Origin: Sphaerisporangium flaviroseum
Lineage (GTDB): Bacteria > Actinomycetota > Actinomycetes > Streptosporangiales > Streptosporangiaceae
DNA length: 64,000 bases
Assembly (NCBI RefSeq): GCF_039537005.1
Contig: NZ_BAAAZR010000003.1
Coordinates: 117,311 to 181,310, forward strand
Direction: 5' to 3'
Positions within the stretch are counted from its first letter, which is position 1. The number at the start of each line of letters is the position of its first letter. A program made the position numbers and the translations under genes. This document shows, one piece after another, positions 50,423-59,610 of this stretch. The notes beneath the pieces are model-generated. The model worked only from the letters and a program-made list of their open reading frames with translations, ran no database searches and had not been told where the DNA came from.

Positions 50423-52656
50423 GAGAAGGCGGCGGCCGTCCCCCCAGGCCCGGTCGCAACGGGCCCGGCGGTGGATCCGGGGCCGGCCGGGGCGGCCCCG
50501 GCGGCCCCCGGCGCGCCCCCGGCTCCGGCGGGCGCACCGGACGGCCCGACGGCTCGGGAGGACGCTCAGAAAGGCCCGACGGCTCCACGGGACGGCCCGA
50601 CGGCTCGACCGGACGGCCCGACGGCTCCACCGGCCGCGCGGGACGGCCTGACGGCGGTCCCGCCGGGTCCCAGGGCTCTGGCGGACGGCCTGACGGCTCC
50701 GGCAGGAACGGCGGAGCGGCCGGGGCCGGGCGGGCGCCACGTCCCGATGGATCCGCCCGGCCCGCCAGGAGCGGGGCGGGAGCGACCGTCCCGGTGCCCC
50801 GCCGCGTCATCGGCAGAGGGCCGGAGCCGCGACGCGTCCCCCCGGGGGGACGCCCCGCCGACATGGACGGGCCCCCGCGCAGGCCGATGCCGCGCCGCTC
50901 CTGGACGCCGCGTCCCGTCGCCCCGCTGCGCCTCGGCAACCCGTCGCGGCGCATCAACATCGGCCTGATGGGCATGGCCGTCGTGCTGTCGCTGTTCGCC
51001 GGACGGCTCGTCCAGATCCAAGGGCTCGACTCCAAGGTGTTCGAGGCCAAGGCCGCGAGCCTGCGGGTGCGCGAGGAGGCGCTGCCCGCCCGCCGGGGCT
51101 CCATCACCGACGTCAACGGTCACGAGCTGGCGGTCACGGTGGAGGCCCGCCAGATCTCCGCCGACCCGACCAAGGTGCCGCCCGACAAGCGCGAGCAGGT
51201 CGCCGCCTCCCTGGCCACGCTGCTCGGGATCCCCAAGGAAGACATCGTCGCCGGCCTGTCGGCGCCCAAGACGCACTACAAGCTGATCGCCAGGAACGTC
51301 CCCATGGGCACGGCCAAGAGCGTGCTCGCCCTGAAGATCGACGGTGTCGCGGCCGCGCCGCAGTACCAGCGGCTGTATCCCGGCGGCGATCTGGCAGGTG
51401 GGCTGGTCGGCTTCGTCGGCGACGCCGGCACCGGCCTGACCGGGCTGGAGCAGACCTACGACAAGCTCCTCGGCGGCAAGGACGGGCGGCAGACGATCGA
51501 GATCGGCGGCACCGGGCAGCGCATCCCCATGACCCGCAGCACCCGGCAGGAGCCGGTGGCCGGGCAGGGCGTCCGGCTGACCATCGACCGCGACATCCAG
51601 TGGGCCGCGCAGAAGGCGATCGCCGAGCAGGTCCAGAAGTCCGGCGCGCAGAGCGGCAGCGCGATCGTGATGGACGTGCGGACCGGCCAGGTCGTGGCCA
51701 TGGCCAACGCCCCCGAGGTCGACCTGAACAAATGGCAGCGGACCCCCGCCGCCGACCTGGGCAACCGCGCCGTGTCGGAGGTGTTCGAGCCGGGCAGCAC
51801 GAACAAGGTCATCACGGCCGCCGCCGCCCTGGAGGCGGGAGCGGTCAGGCCGGAGACCGTGTTCGAGGTCAAGGACAAGTACCAGTGCGCCGACCGGCTC
51901 CTGAGCGACGCCCATCCGCACCCGCCGGAGCAGCTCACCTTCACCGGGATCATCGCCGAGTCCAGCAACGTGGGCACCATCATGGTCGCCGACAAGATCG
52001 GCGACCAGCCGCTGTACGACATGCTCAAGGGGTTCGGCTTCGGGGCCAAGACCGGCGGCGGCTTCTACGGTGAGGAGGCGGGGCTGCTTCCCAGGCGGGA
52101 GACCTGGTCGGGCAGCCAGCGGTGCACGATCGCCTTCGGGCAGGGCGTCTCGGTGACGGCCCTGCAGATGGCCAGCGTCTACCAGACCATCGCCAACGGC
52201 GGGGTGCGCATCACCCCGCAGATCGTGGCGGGCACCGTCGATCAGCACCACAGGCTGATCCCCGCCAAGCCGCCCAAGCAGACGCGCGTCATCGGCTCCC
52301 GCACGGCCAAGGACATCTCGCTCATGCTCGAGGCGGCGGTGAGCTCGGAGGGCAGCACCGGCTCGCTCGCCGCCATCAAGGGATACCGCGTAGCGGGTAA
52401 AACCGGCACGGCCATGCGGTACGACGAGAACTGCCGAGGGTATTGCGGATATACCGCTACGTTTGTGGGGTTCACTCCCGCCGATGCGCCTCGTCTGGTG
52501 GTGCTGGCCGTCATCCAGGCACCCAAGAACGGTCACTTCGGCGGGGAGATCGCCGCTCCCGTGTTCAAGGATGTCATGACGTTCGCGTTGAAGAGCCGCA
52601 AGATCCCACCGACCGGCACGACCGCTCCTCCGGTGCGCATCAGCGCCGACGGGTGA
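50419..52656 (+). CDS. ftsI: Septal peptidoglycan transpeptidase FtsI (PBP3 type)
   Basis: A 745-residue class B penicillin-binding protein that cross-links septal wall. After a cytoplasmic tail of about 175 residues come one membrane segment (about 179-197), a dimerisation domain (ALPARRGSITDVNGHELA) and the transpeptidase: catalytic S460-TNK in EPGSTNK, SSN at 515-517, and KTGT at 661-664. The tail is unusual: Gly/Pro/Arg-rich with repeats of RPDGSTG at about 50540-50720. GTG start overlaps the ftsL stop. Confidence 0.93.
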   Translation: MREGGGRPPRPGRNGPGGGSGAGRGGPGGPRRAPGSGGRTGRPDGSGGRSERPDGSTGRPDGSTGRPDGSTGRAGRPDGGPAGSQGSGGRPDGSGRNGGAAGAGRAPRPDGSARPARSGAGATVPVPRRVIGRGPEPRRVPPGGRPADMDGPPRRPMPRRSWTPRPVAPLRLGNPSRRINIGLMGMAVVLSLFAGRLVQIQGLDSKVFEAKAASLRVREEALPARRGSITDVNGHELAVTVEARQISADPTKVPPDKREQVAASLATLLGIPKEDIVAGLSAPKTHYKLIARNVPMGTAKSVLALKIDGVAAAPQYQRLYPGGDLAGGLVGFVGDAGTGLTGLEQTYDKLLGGKDGRQTIEIGGTGQRIPMTRSTRQEPVAGQGVRLTIDRDIQWAAQKAIAEQVQKSGAQSGSAIVMDVRTGQVVAMANAPEVDLNKWQRTPAADLGNRAVSEVFEPGSTNKVITAAAALEAGAVRPETVFEVKDKYQCADRLLSDAHPHPPEQLTFTGIIAESSNVGTIMVADKIGDQPLYDMLKGFGFGAKTGGGFYGEEAGLLPRRETWSGSQRCTIAFGQGVSVTALQMASVYQTIANGGVRITPQIVAGTVDQHHRLIPAKPPKQTRVIGSRTAKDISLMLEAAVSSEGSTGSLAAIKGYRVAGKTGTAMRYDENCRGYCGYTATFVGFTPADAPRLVVLAVIQAPKNGHFGGEIAAPVFKDVMTFALKSRKIPPTGTTAPPVRISADG

Positions 52657-52679
52657 CGGGGGAAGGTACGCTCTCGCCC

Positions 52680-54215
52680 GTGCGTCCCCCGTCCTCAATG
52701 CGTCCCACGGCCTGCCCGGTCCGCCCGCTCTCCGGCCTGGCGGCCCTGCTCGGCGCGCCGTCCGGCGGCTCTCGTGCGCCGCTCGCCGCCGTCACCGGCA
52801 TCACCATCGACTCGCGCCAGGTGCAGCGAGGCGACCTGTACGTCGCGCGCCCGGGCAACACCGTCCACGGCGCCTCGTTCTCCGGCGAGGCCGTCGCCCG
52901 TGGCGCCGTCGCGATCCTGACGGATCCCGCGGGCCGGCAGGCCGCGGTCGCGACCGGCGTGCCCGTCCTGGTGGTGCCCGACCCGCGCTCGGTGCTGGGC
53001 AGGGTCGCCGCCTGGGTGTACGGCCGGCCGGCCGAGGGCCTGCTGCTCCTCGGTGTGACGGGCACCAGCGGCAAGTCGACCACCACGTTCCTGCTTGAGG
53101 CCGGGCTCCGGGCGGCGGGGCACCGCACCGGTCTCATCGGCGGGGTGGAGATCCACGTCGGCGAGACCGTCTTCGCCCCCGCGCTGACGACCCCGGAGGC
53201 CAGCGACCTGCAGGGCCTGTTCGCGCTCATGCGGGAGGACGGGGTCACCGCCGCCGCCATGGAGGTGTCGAGCCACGCCCTGGCCCTCGGGCGGGTCGAC
53301 AGCGCCTTCTACGACGTGGCGCTGTTCACCAACCTGTCGCAGGACCACCTCGACTTCCACCGCGACCTCGACGACTACTTCCTGACCAAGGCCCGGCTGT
53401 TCACCCCCGAGCTGTGCCGGGCCGGCGTGGTCAACATCGACGACGACCACGGCCGCGAGCTGGTGCACATCGCCAAGGTCCCCGTCACCACGTTCTCCGC
53501 CTCGGGGGCCCCGGAGGCCGACTGGCGTGCGCAGGACGTGCGCCTCGGCGCCGACGGCAGCACCTTCCGGGTGATCGGGCCGGGCGGCATCGAGGCCGAC
53601 GTGTCGGTGGCCCTGCCGGGCCCGTTCAACGTCGCCAACACCCTCGGCGCTCTGGTGACCCTCGTGGAGGCCGGTGTGCCGCTTCAGGCGGCCGTGCACG
53701 GCGTCGGGACGGTCATCGGCGTTCCGGGCCGTATGGAGCGCGTGCCGGGCGCACGGGGCTTCCAGGCGATCGTCGACTACTCCCACAAGCCCGGCGCGGT
53801 GGAGTCGGTGCTGCGGGCCCTGCGCGAGGTCACGTCCGGCAACCTGATCATCGTTCTCGGATGCGGCGGAGACCGCGACCGGGGCAAGCGCCCGATGATG
53901 GGCGAGGCCGCGGCCCGGCTCGCCGATGTGGCGATCCTCACCAGCGACAACCCGCGCTCGGAAGATCCCCTGCGAATACTCGGCGAGATGCTGGAGGGCG
54001 TCCTGGACGTGCCCGCGCACGAGCGGGCACATGTGATCATGGAGCCCGACCGGGCCGCGGCGATCGACCTGGCCATCGGGCGGGCCCGGTTCGGCGACGT
54101 GGTCGTCGTCGCGGGCAAGGGCCATGAGCAGGGCCAGTACGTCGACCGCGAGGTGCTGCCGTTCGACGACAGGCAGGTGGTCGCCGAGGCGATCGGCAGA
54201 CGTGAGCACATGTGA
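52680..54215 (+). CDS. murE: UDP-MurNAc-L-Ala-D-Glu : meso-DAP ligase (MurE)
   Basis: A 511-residue ligase adding the third stem-peptide residue. ATP loop GVTGTSGKSTTTFLLE, the Mur core with FTNLSQDHLDFH, and SDNPRSEDP: the DNPR motif marks use of meso-diaminopimelate. Start uncertain: the GTG at 52653 overlaps the ftsI stop as GTGA, the GTG at 52680 lies 13 bases after GGGGGAAGG, and an ATG at 52698 follows. I take 52680 as a compromise. Confidence 0.92.
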   Translation: MRPPSSMRPTACPVRPLSGLAALLGAPSGGSRAPLAAVTGITIDSRQVQRGDLYVARPGNTVHGASFSGEAVARGAVAILTDPAGRQAAVATGVPVLVVPDPRSVLGRVAAWVYGRPAEGLLLLGVTGTSGKSTTTFLLEAGLRAAGHRTGLIGGVEIHVGETVFAPALTTPEASDLQGLFALMREDGVTAAAMEVSSHALALGRVDSAFYDVALFTNLSQDHLDFHRDLDDYFLTKARLFTPELCRAGVVNIDDDHGRELVHIAKVPVTTFSASGAPEADWRAQDVRLGADGSTFRVIGPGGIEADVSVALPGPFNVANTLGALVTLVEAGVPLQAAVHGVGTVIGVPGRMERVPGARGFQAIVDYSHKPGAVESVLRALREVTSGNLIIVLGCGGDRDRGKRPMMGEAAARLADVAILTSDNPRSEDPLRILGEMLEGVLDVPAHERAHVIMEPDRAAAIDLAIGRARFGDVVVVAGKGHEQGQYVDREVLPFDDRQVVAEAIGRREHM

Positions 54216-54322
54216 CGGACGGCGTTGTGCCAGGCTGAGCCGTGGCCCGGCCGGGCGCTCGGGGCGATGCGCCGGCCACCCGCACACCGACGACAGTTCG
54301 TATGGAGAGTAGGGAAGAACGA

Positions 54323-55696
54323 ATGATCCCGTTGCCGCTGGCAAGGATCGCCGAGATCACCTCGGGTGCCCTCGCGGGCATGGCCGATCCCCGCGCCGTG
54401 GTCCGCGGGCCCGTCCTGATCGACTCGCGCGCCGCCGAGCCCGGATCGCTGTTCGTGGCGATCAGGGGGGAGCGGGCCGACGGGCACGACTTCGCCGCCC
54501 AGGCCTGCGAGGCGGGTGCGGTGGCCGTGCTGGCGAGCAGGCCGGTGGAGGCGCCCTGCCTGGTCGTGGGCGACGTCGTGACGGCGCTGGCCGAGCTCGC
54601 CGCGGCCACGGTCGCCGAGCTGCCGCGCACCACCGTCGTCGGCGTCACCGGGTCCGCGGGGAAGACCACCACCAAGGACCTGCTTGCGAGGCTCACGGGC
54701 CTGATCGGTCCCACGATCGCCCCGGTCGGCTCCTACAACAACGAGATCGGGCACCCTCTCACGGTCCTGAGGGCCGACCAGGACACCCGGTTCCTCGTGC
54801 TGGAGCTCAGCGCTCGCGAGGAGGGCCACATCGCCTACCTGACGCGCATCGCCCCGCCCAAGGTCGGTGTGGTGCTCAACGTCGGCACCGCCCATCTCGG
54901 CGTGTTCGGCGGTCGCGAGCAGATCGCCAAGGCCAAGGGCGAGCTGGTCGAGGCGCTGCCCTCCGACGGCGTGGCCGTGCTCAACGCGGACGACCCCTTG
55001 GTCAGGGCCATGGCCGACCGCACCGAGGCCCGCGTCAGCTGGTTCGGCCGCTCGGCCGACGCGGGCGTGCGCGCCGAGGACGAGAGCCTCGACGAGCGCG
55101 GCAGGGCCTCGTTCACGCTCAGGACCCCCTCGGGCGCCGCGGGCGTACGGCTGCGCCTCTACGGAGCGCACGCCGTCGAGAACGTCCTGGCCGCCGCCGC
55201 GGCGGCGTACGAGCTGGGCCTTCCGGTGGCGACCATCGCCGATGAGCTGTCACGGGCCGAACCGCGCAGCCGATGGCGCATGGAGGTCACCGACCGGCCC
55301 GACGGAGTGACCGTGATCAACGACGCGTACAACGCCAACCCCGACTCCATGCGCGCGGCGTTCCAGACCCTCGGCGTGCTCGGCAAGGATCGGCGCAGGT
55401 TCGCCGTGATCGCCTCGCTGCGCGAGCTCGGCGAGGAGAGCGACACCCTCAACGAGGGGGTGGGCCGGCTCGCCGCCGAGGCGGGCCTCACCGGGCTGTG
55501 GGTGGTCGGGGACGACGCCTTGCCGGTCCTCGCGGGGGCGAAGGGCGCGCCCGTCGTCCACGTGCCCGGCCCGGCCGACGCCGCCGCCGAGCTGGCCGCC
55601 CGGCTGCGCCCGGGCGACGTGGTGCTCGTCAAGGGCCCGCGCGCCGCCGGCCTCGAACGGGTCGCCGACGCCCTGCTGGGCGGTGATGCCCGATGA
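54323..55696 (+). CDS. murF: UDP-MurNAc-tripeptide : D-Ala-D-Ala ligase (MurF)
   Basis: A 457-residue ligase that completes the pentapeptide. ATP loop GVTGSAGKTTTKDLLARL, EDGHFA-like N-terminal part (GERADGHDFAAQA), NEIGHPLTVL, LNVGTAHLGVFGG and NDAYNANPDSM are typical. ATG 54323 follows AGGGAAG. The 107-base gap after murE is the longest within this part of the cluster and has no clear signal. The stop overlaps mraY. Confidence 0.95.
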   Translation: MIPLPLARIAEITSGALAGMADPRAVVRGPVLIDSRAAEPGSLFVAIRGERADGHDFAAQACEAGAVAVLASRPVEAPCLVVGDVVTALAELAAATVAELPRTTVVGVTGSAGKTTTKDLLARLTGLIGPTIAPVGSYNNEIGHPLTVLRADQDTRFLVLELSAREEGHIAYLTRIAPPKVGVVLNVGTAHLGVFGGREQIAKAKGELVEALPSDGVAVLNADDPLVRAMADRTEARVSWFGRSADAGVRAEDESLDERGRASFTLRTPSGAAGVRLRLYGAHAVENVLAAAAAAYELGLPVATIADELSRAEPRSRWRMEVTDRPDGVTVINDAYNANPDSMRAAFQTLGVLGKDRRRFAVIASLRELGEESDTLNEGVGRLAAEAGLTGLWVVGDDALPVLAGAKGAPVVHVPGPADAAAELAARLRPGDVVLVKGPRAAGLERVADALLGGDAR

Positions 55697-56751
55697 TGGA
55701 CGTCCTCGTCGCCGCGGCGGTGGCGCTGCTGTTGTCGATGCTCGGCACCCCGCTGGCGATCAGGCTGTTCAGCCGCAGAGGCTACGGCCAGAACATCCGG
55801 GAGGAGGGTCCTTCCGGGCACCACGAGAAGCGCGGCACGCCCACCATGGGCGGCACCGTCCTGGTCATCGCCGCGCTCATCGGCTTCACCTGCTCCCACC
55901 TGGCCACCTGGACCCCGCCCACGGTCTCGGCCGTGCTGGTGCTGTTCCTCATGGCCGGGCTCGGCACGGTGGGCTTCCTCGACGACTTCATCAAGATCTA
56001 CAAGCAGCGGAGCCTGGGCCTGCGCAGCGGCGCCAAGGCGCTCGGGCAGCTCATCGTCGGCGCCGTCTTCGCGGTGCTGGTGGTCCGGTTCCCCAACGCC
56101 TACTCCATCACGCCGGCGGAGACGCGGCTTTCGTTCCTGCGCGACTTCGGCCCGTCGGTCGGCATCGTGGTCTTCACGATCTGGGTCCTGATCATGATCG
56201 TCGGCTTCTCGAACGCCGTGAACCTCACCGACGGCCTCGACGGCCTCGCCAGCGGCGCCACCGGGGTCGTCCTCGGCGCCTACGTGCTGATCGGCAACTG
56301 GCAGCTCCGCAACAGCTGCCTCAACCAGCTCGGCCCGAGCTGCTACTGGGTGCGCGACCCGCTCGACCTGGCGGTGGTGGCGGCCGCGGTCCTCGGCGCG
56401 CTCGTGGGCTTCCTGTGGTGGAACGCCCCGCCCGCGAAGATCTTCATGGGCGACACCGGCTCCCTGGCCCTGGGCGGGGTGCTCGCCGGGCTGGCGATCA
56501 CCACCCGCACGCAGTTCCTGCTGTTCATCCTGGCCGGGCTGTGCGTCATCATCACCGCCTCGGTGATCATCCAGGTGGGCTTCTTCAAGATGACGGGCAG
56601 ACGGGTGTTCCGTATGGCACCGCTCCAGCACCACTTCGAGCTCGCGGGCTGGGCGGAGACGACCATCGTGGTGCGCTTCTGGCTGATCGCCGTGCTGTGC
56701 GCCGCCGGCGGCCTCGGCCTGTTCTACGTCGAGTGGATGCCCAAGCAATGA
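55693..56751 (+). CDS. mraY: Phospho-MurNAc-pentapeptide translocase (MraY)
   Basis: A 352-residue membrane enzyme with about 10 hydrophobic segments that attaches the precursor to undecaprenyl phosphate, making lipid I. Catalytic and family motifs: HHEKRGTPTMGG (slightly split), LDDFIKIYKQRSLGL, NLTDGLDGLA, PAKIFMGDTGS and MAPLQHHFE. It starts at the ATG over the murF stop; a second ATG follows at once. Confidence 0.95.
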   Translation: MMDVLVAAAVALLLSMLGTPLAIRLFSRRGYGQNIREEGPSGHHEKRGTPTMGGTVLVIAALIGFTCSHLATWTPPTVSAVLVLFLMAGLGTVGFLDDFIKIYKQRSLGLRSGAKALGQLIVGAVFAVLVVRFPNAYSITPAETRLSFLRDFGPSVGIVVFTIWVLIMIVGFSNAVNLTDGLDGLASGATGVVLGAYVLIGNWQLRNSCLNQLGPSCYWVRDPLDLAVVAAAVLGALVGFLWWNAPPAKIFMGDTGSLALGGVLAGLAITTRTQFLLFILAGLCVIITASVIIQVGFFKMTGRRVFRMAPLQHHFELAGWAETTIVVRFWLIAVLCAAGGLGLFYVEWMPKQ

Positions 56752-58274
56752 CCACCACCATCTGCGTGGCGGGGCTCGGGGTCTCCGGGATCGCGGCCGC
56801 CCGCAGCCTCGTCAGATCCGGCCACCACGTCATCGCGGTGGAGACCGGCCAGGGAGAGCGGCAGCGGGCCGCGGCCGCCGAGCTGGCCGGGCTCGGCGTG
56901 GAGGTGCGGTTCGGCGGCGGCCTGCCGCCCGAGGCCGCCATGGTGGTGACCTCGCCCGGCTGGCGGCCCGACCACCCGTTGCTGCTGGAAGCGGCCGCCA
57001 AGGGCGTCGAGGTGATCGGCGAGGTCGAGCTGGCCTGGCGGCGGCGGCCCGCCCACGCGGCCCCGTGGCTGGCGCTGACCGGCACGAACGGCAAGACCAC
57101 GGCCGTGCGCATGCTCACCGCCATGCTGAGGGCAGCCGGCCACGAGGCGGCGGCCGTGGGCAACGTCGGCATCCCCATCGTGGAGGCCGTCGAGAAGCCC
57201 TACGACGTGCTCGCCGTCGAGCTGTCCAGCTTCCAGCTCCACTGGTCGGCAGGCCTGGCCCCGCGGGCCGCGGCGATACTCAACGTGGCCGACGACCACC
57301 TCGACTGGCACGGGTCGATGGAGGAGTACGCCAGGACCAAGGGCCGCATCTACGAACGCGCCGAGGTCGTGGTGTACAACGCCGACGATCCGACGGTCAC
57401 CCGCCTCGCCGCGCCGTACGCCGAGGGCCGGTCGGCCGCTCGCTCCGGCGGGCCGTACGCCGAGGGCCGGTCGGCCGCCCGCCTCGGCGGGCCGTACGCC
57501 GACGAGGAGCGGGTCGCCGCCGTCCCCCTCGACGTGCCCGCGCGGACCACGGGCCTTTCACCGGACGTGCCCGTCAAGGTCGTCGGCTTCACCCTGGGGG
57601 TGCCCGCGCCGGGGCAACTGGGCGTCGTGGAGGACCTGCTGGTCGACCGCGCCTTCGTCGACGACCCGGTCGGGGCCGCCGAGGAGCTCGCGACGCTGGC
57701 CGACGTCCACCCGCTCGCCCCCCACAACGTGGCCAACGCTCTCGCGGCGGCGGCGCTGGCCCGCGCGCACGGGGTGCCGGCCGGCGCCGTACGCCAGGGC
57801 CTGCTCGACTACGTGCCCGACCCGCACCGCATCGCCCACATCGCCCGGATCGACGGCGTCGACTACGTGGACGACTCCAAGGCGACCAACCCGCACGCCG
57901 CCGCCGCGTCCCTGGCCTCCTATCCCGCGATCGTGTGGGTCGCGGGCGGCCTGCTGAAGGGCGCCGACGTCGATGATCTCGTACGTCGCGCGGCGGGCCG
58001 GCTGCGCGGGGCGGTGCTTCTCGGGACCGATCGGGGACGAATTCGGCAGGCTCTGGCGCGACACGCGCCGAATGTTCCGGTCGTGGAGGTCGAGGGGCAA
58101 GACACTGGGGTCATGGACCGTGTCGTCACCGAAGCCGCCCGGCTCGCCTCGCCGGGGGACACCGTGCTGCTGGCCCCCGCAGGCGCCTCGCTTGACATGT
58201 TCGCCAACTACGGCGCCCGCGGGGAGGCATTCGCGCGAGCCGTCCACCGCCTCGCGGCCCCGGCCGGCGGCTGA
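56748..58274 (+). CDS. murD: UDP-MurNAc-L-alanine : D-glutamate ligase (MurD)
   Basis: A 508-residue ligase adding D-Glu, longer than the usual 440-480. N-terminal Rossmann part (VAGLGVSGIAAARSL), ATP loop LTGTNGKTTAVRML, ILNVADDHLDWHGSM, FVDDS-type motif (YVDDSKATNPHA). Extra length comes partly from an in-frame repeat of 13 residues (GPYAEGRSAAR plus two) near residues 222-250. ATG 56748 overlaps the mraY stop. The longer upstream frame is only overlap with mraY. Confidence 0.94.
   Translation: MTTTICVAGLGVSGIAAARSLVRSGHHVIAVETGQGERQRAAAAELAGLGVEVRFGGGLPPEAAMVVTSPGWRPDHPLLLEAAAKGVEVIGEVELAWRRRPAHAAPWLALTGTNGKTTAVRMLTAMLRAAGHEAAAVGNVGIPIVEAVEKPYDVLAVELSSFQLHWSAGLAPRAAAILNVADDHLDWHGSMEEYARTKGRIYERAEVVVYNADDPTVTRLAAPYAEGRSAARSGGPYAEGRSAARLGGPYADEERVAAVPLDVPARTTGLSPDVPVKVVGFTLGVPAPGQLGVVEDLLVDRAFVDDPVGAAEELATLADVHPLAPHNVANALAAAALARAHGVPAGAVRQGLLDYVPDPHRIAHIARIDGVDYVDDSKATNPHAAAASLASYPAIVWVAGGLLKGADVDDLVRRAAGRLRGAVLLGTDRGRIRQALARHAPNVPVVEVEGQDTGVMDRVVTEAARLASPGDTVLLAPAGASLDMFANYGARGEAFARAVHRLAAPAGG
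57413..57500 (+). repeat. 39-bp in-frame tandem repeat within murD
   Basis: GCCGTACGCCGAGGGCCGG recurs at 57413 and 57452, with the first bases again at 57491: period 39 bp, 13 codons. It inserts two copies of PYAEGRSAAR-x-G-G into the central domain. Confidence 0.88.
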
Positions 58275-58304
58275 GCGCCCCATGACCCCCCTGAGGACAC
58301 CGCG

Positions 58305-59600
58305 ATGACCGACACCACGATCGGCGCCGAGGGCGCGGGGTGGCGCCGGGAGCGGCTCTCCGCCCTCGGTGAGCTGCTGAACCGCCCGCTCACCTCCTAC
58401 TACCTCGTGCTCGGCTGCAGCGCCCTCCTGCTCGCGCTCGGCCTGATGATGGTCCTGTCGGCCTCCAGCATCGAGGCGCTGCAGAAGACGGGTGATCCGT
58501 TCTACTGGTTCCTCAAGCAGTCGCTCTCGGTCGGCCTCGGCATCCCGGTGATGTGGATCTGCTCGCGGCTGCCGCAGCGGTTCTTCCGGCTCGCCGGATA
58601 CCCCCTGATGGCCCTCTCCATCATCGGCCTCATCATGGTCATCTTCATCGGCGAGTCGGAGCTGGGCGCCCAGCGCTGGATCTACATCGGCGGGCTCACC
58701 ATCCAGCCGTCCGAGCCCGCCAAGCTCGGGCTGGTGCTGTGGGGGGCCGACCTGCTGGCGCGCAAGGCCAAGGGCGGCCTGATCGAGTGGCGGCAGCTCC
58801 TGATCCCGCTCATGCCAGGGACCGCGATCCTCGCCGTCCTGGTCATGCTCGGGCGCGACCTCGGCACCACCCTCGTCCTGATGCTGATCTTCCTGGCGCT
58901 GCTGTGGGTCGTCGGCGCGCCGCTCCGGCTGTTCGGCGGCATCCTGGCCGTCGCCTCGCTGGCCACCATCATCATGATCAGCGTCGAGGGCTACCGGTCC
59001 GCCCGCATCGAGGGCTGGCTCGACGTCTGGGGCAACGCCCAGGGGTCCGGGTACCAGGCGGCCCAGGGGCAGATCGCCATGGGCTCGGGCGGCTGGTTCG
59101 GGCTCGGCCTCGGCAGCAGCAGGCAGAAGTGGAGCTGGGTGCCACACGCCGAGAGCGACTTCATCTTCTCGATCATCGGCGAGGAGCTCGGGCTCATGGG
59201 CACCCTGCTCGTGGTCGCGCTGTTCGGCCTCCTCGGATACGCCGGGCTGCGCGTGGCCTCCCGGGTGAAGGATCCCTTCATCCGGTTGACGGCCTCCGCC
59301 GCCGTGGGCTGGATCGCAGGTCAGGCCATCGTCAACATCGGCGCGGTGATCGGCGTGCTGCCCATCACCGGCATCCCGCTGCCTCTGGTGTCGTACGGTG
59401 GTTCGGCGCTGCTGCCCACGCTGGCGGCGCTTGGCATGCTGCTGTCGTTCGCCAAGCGCGAGCCCGGCGCGGCCGCGGCGCTCGCCGCTCGTGGCCCCGG
59501 CCCGGCGGCGCGGGCTCTAAGCTGGCTTGGCCTGGGTCGCCCGCCGGCGAACATTCGCCGGCCTAAGTGGCTCCGGCCGACATCGAGGCACGTGAAGTGA
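58305..59600 (+). CDS. ftsW: Septal peptidoglycan glycosyltransferase FtsW (SEDS)
   Basis: A 431-residue membrane protein with about 10 segments. SEDS features: GAQRWIYIGGLTIQPSEPAK, AHAESDFIFSIIGEELG and VSYGGSALLPTLAALGMLLS. It polymerises lipid II at the septum with FtsI. ATG preceded by GAGGA; 30 bases after murD. Confidence 0.95.
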   Translation: MTDTTIGAEGAGWRRERLSALGELLNRPLTSYYLVLGCSALLLALGLMMVLSASSIEALQKTGDPFYWFLKQSLSVGLGIPVMWICSRLPQRFFRLAGYPLMALSIIGLIMVIFIGESELGAQRWIYIGGLTIQPSEPAKLGLVLWGADLLARKAKGGLIEWRQLLIPLMPGTAILAVLVMLGRDLGTTLVLMLIFLALLWVVGAPLRLFGGILAVASLATIIMISVEGYRSARIEGWLDVWGNAQGSGYQAAQGQIAMGSGGWFGLGLGSSRQKWSWVPHAESDFIFSIIGEELGLMGTLLVVALFGLLGYAGLRVASRVKDPFIRLTASAAVGWIAGQAIVNIGAVIGVLPITGIPLPLVSYGGSALLPTLAALGMLLSFAKREPGAAAALAARGPGPAARALSWLGLGRPPANIRRPKWLRPTSRHVK

Positions 59601-59610
59601 AAGGACCGAC

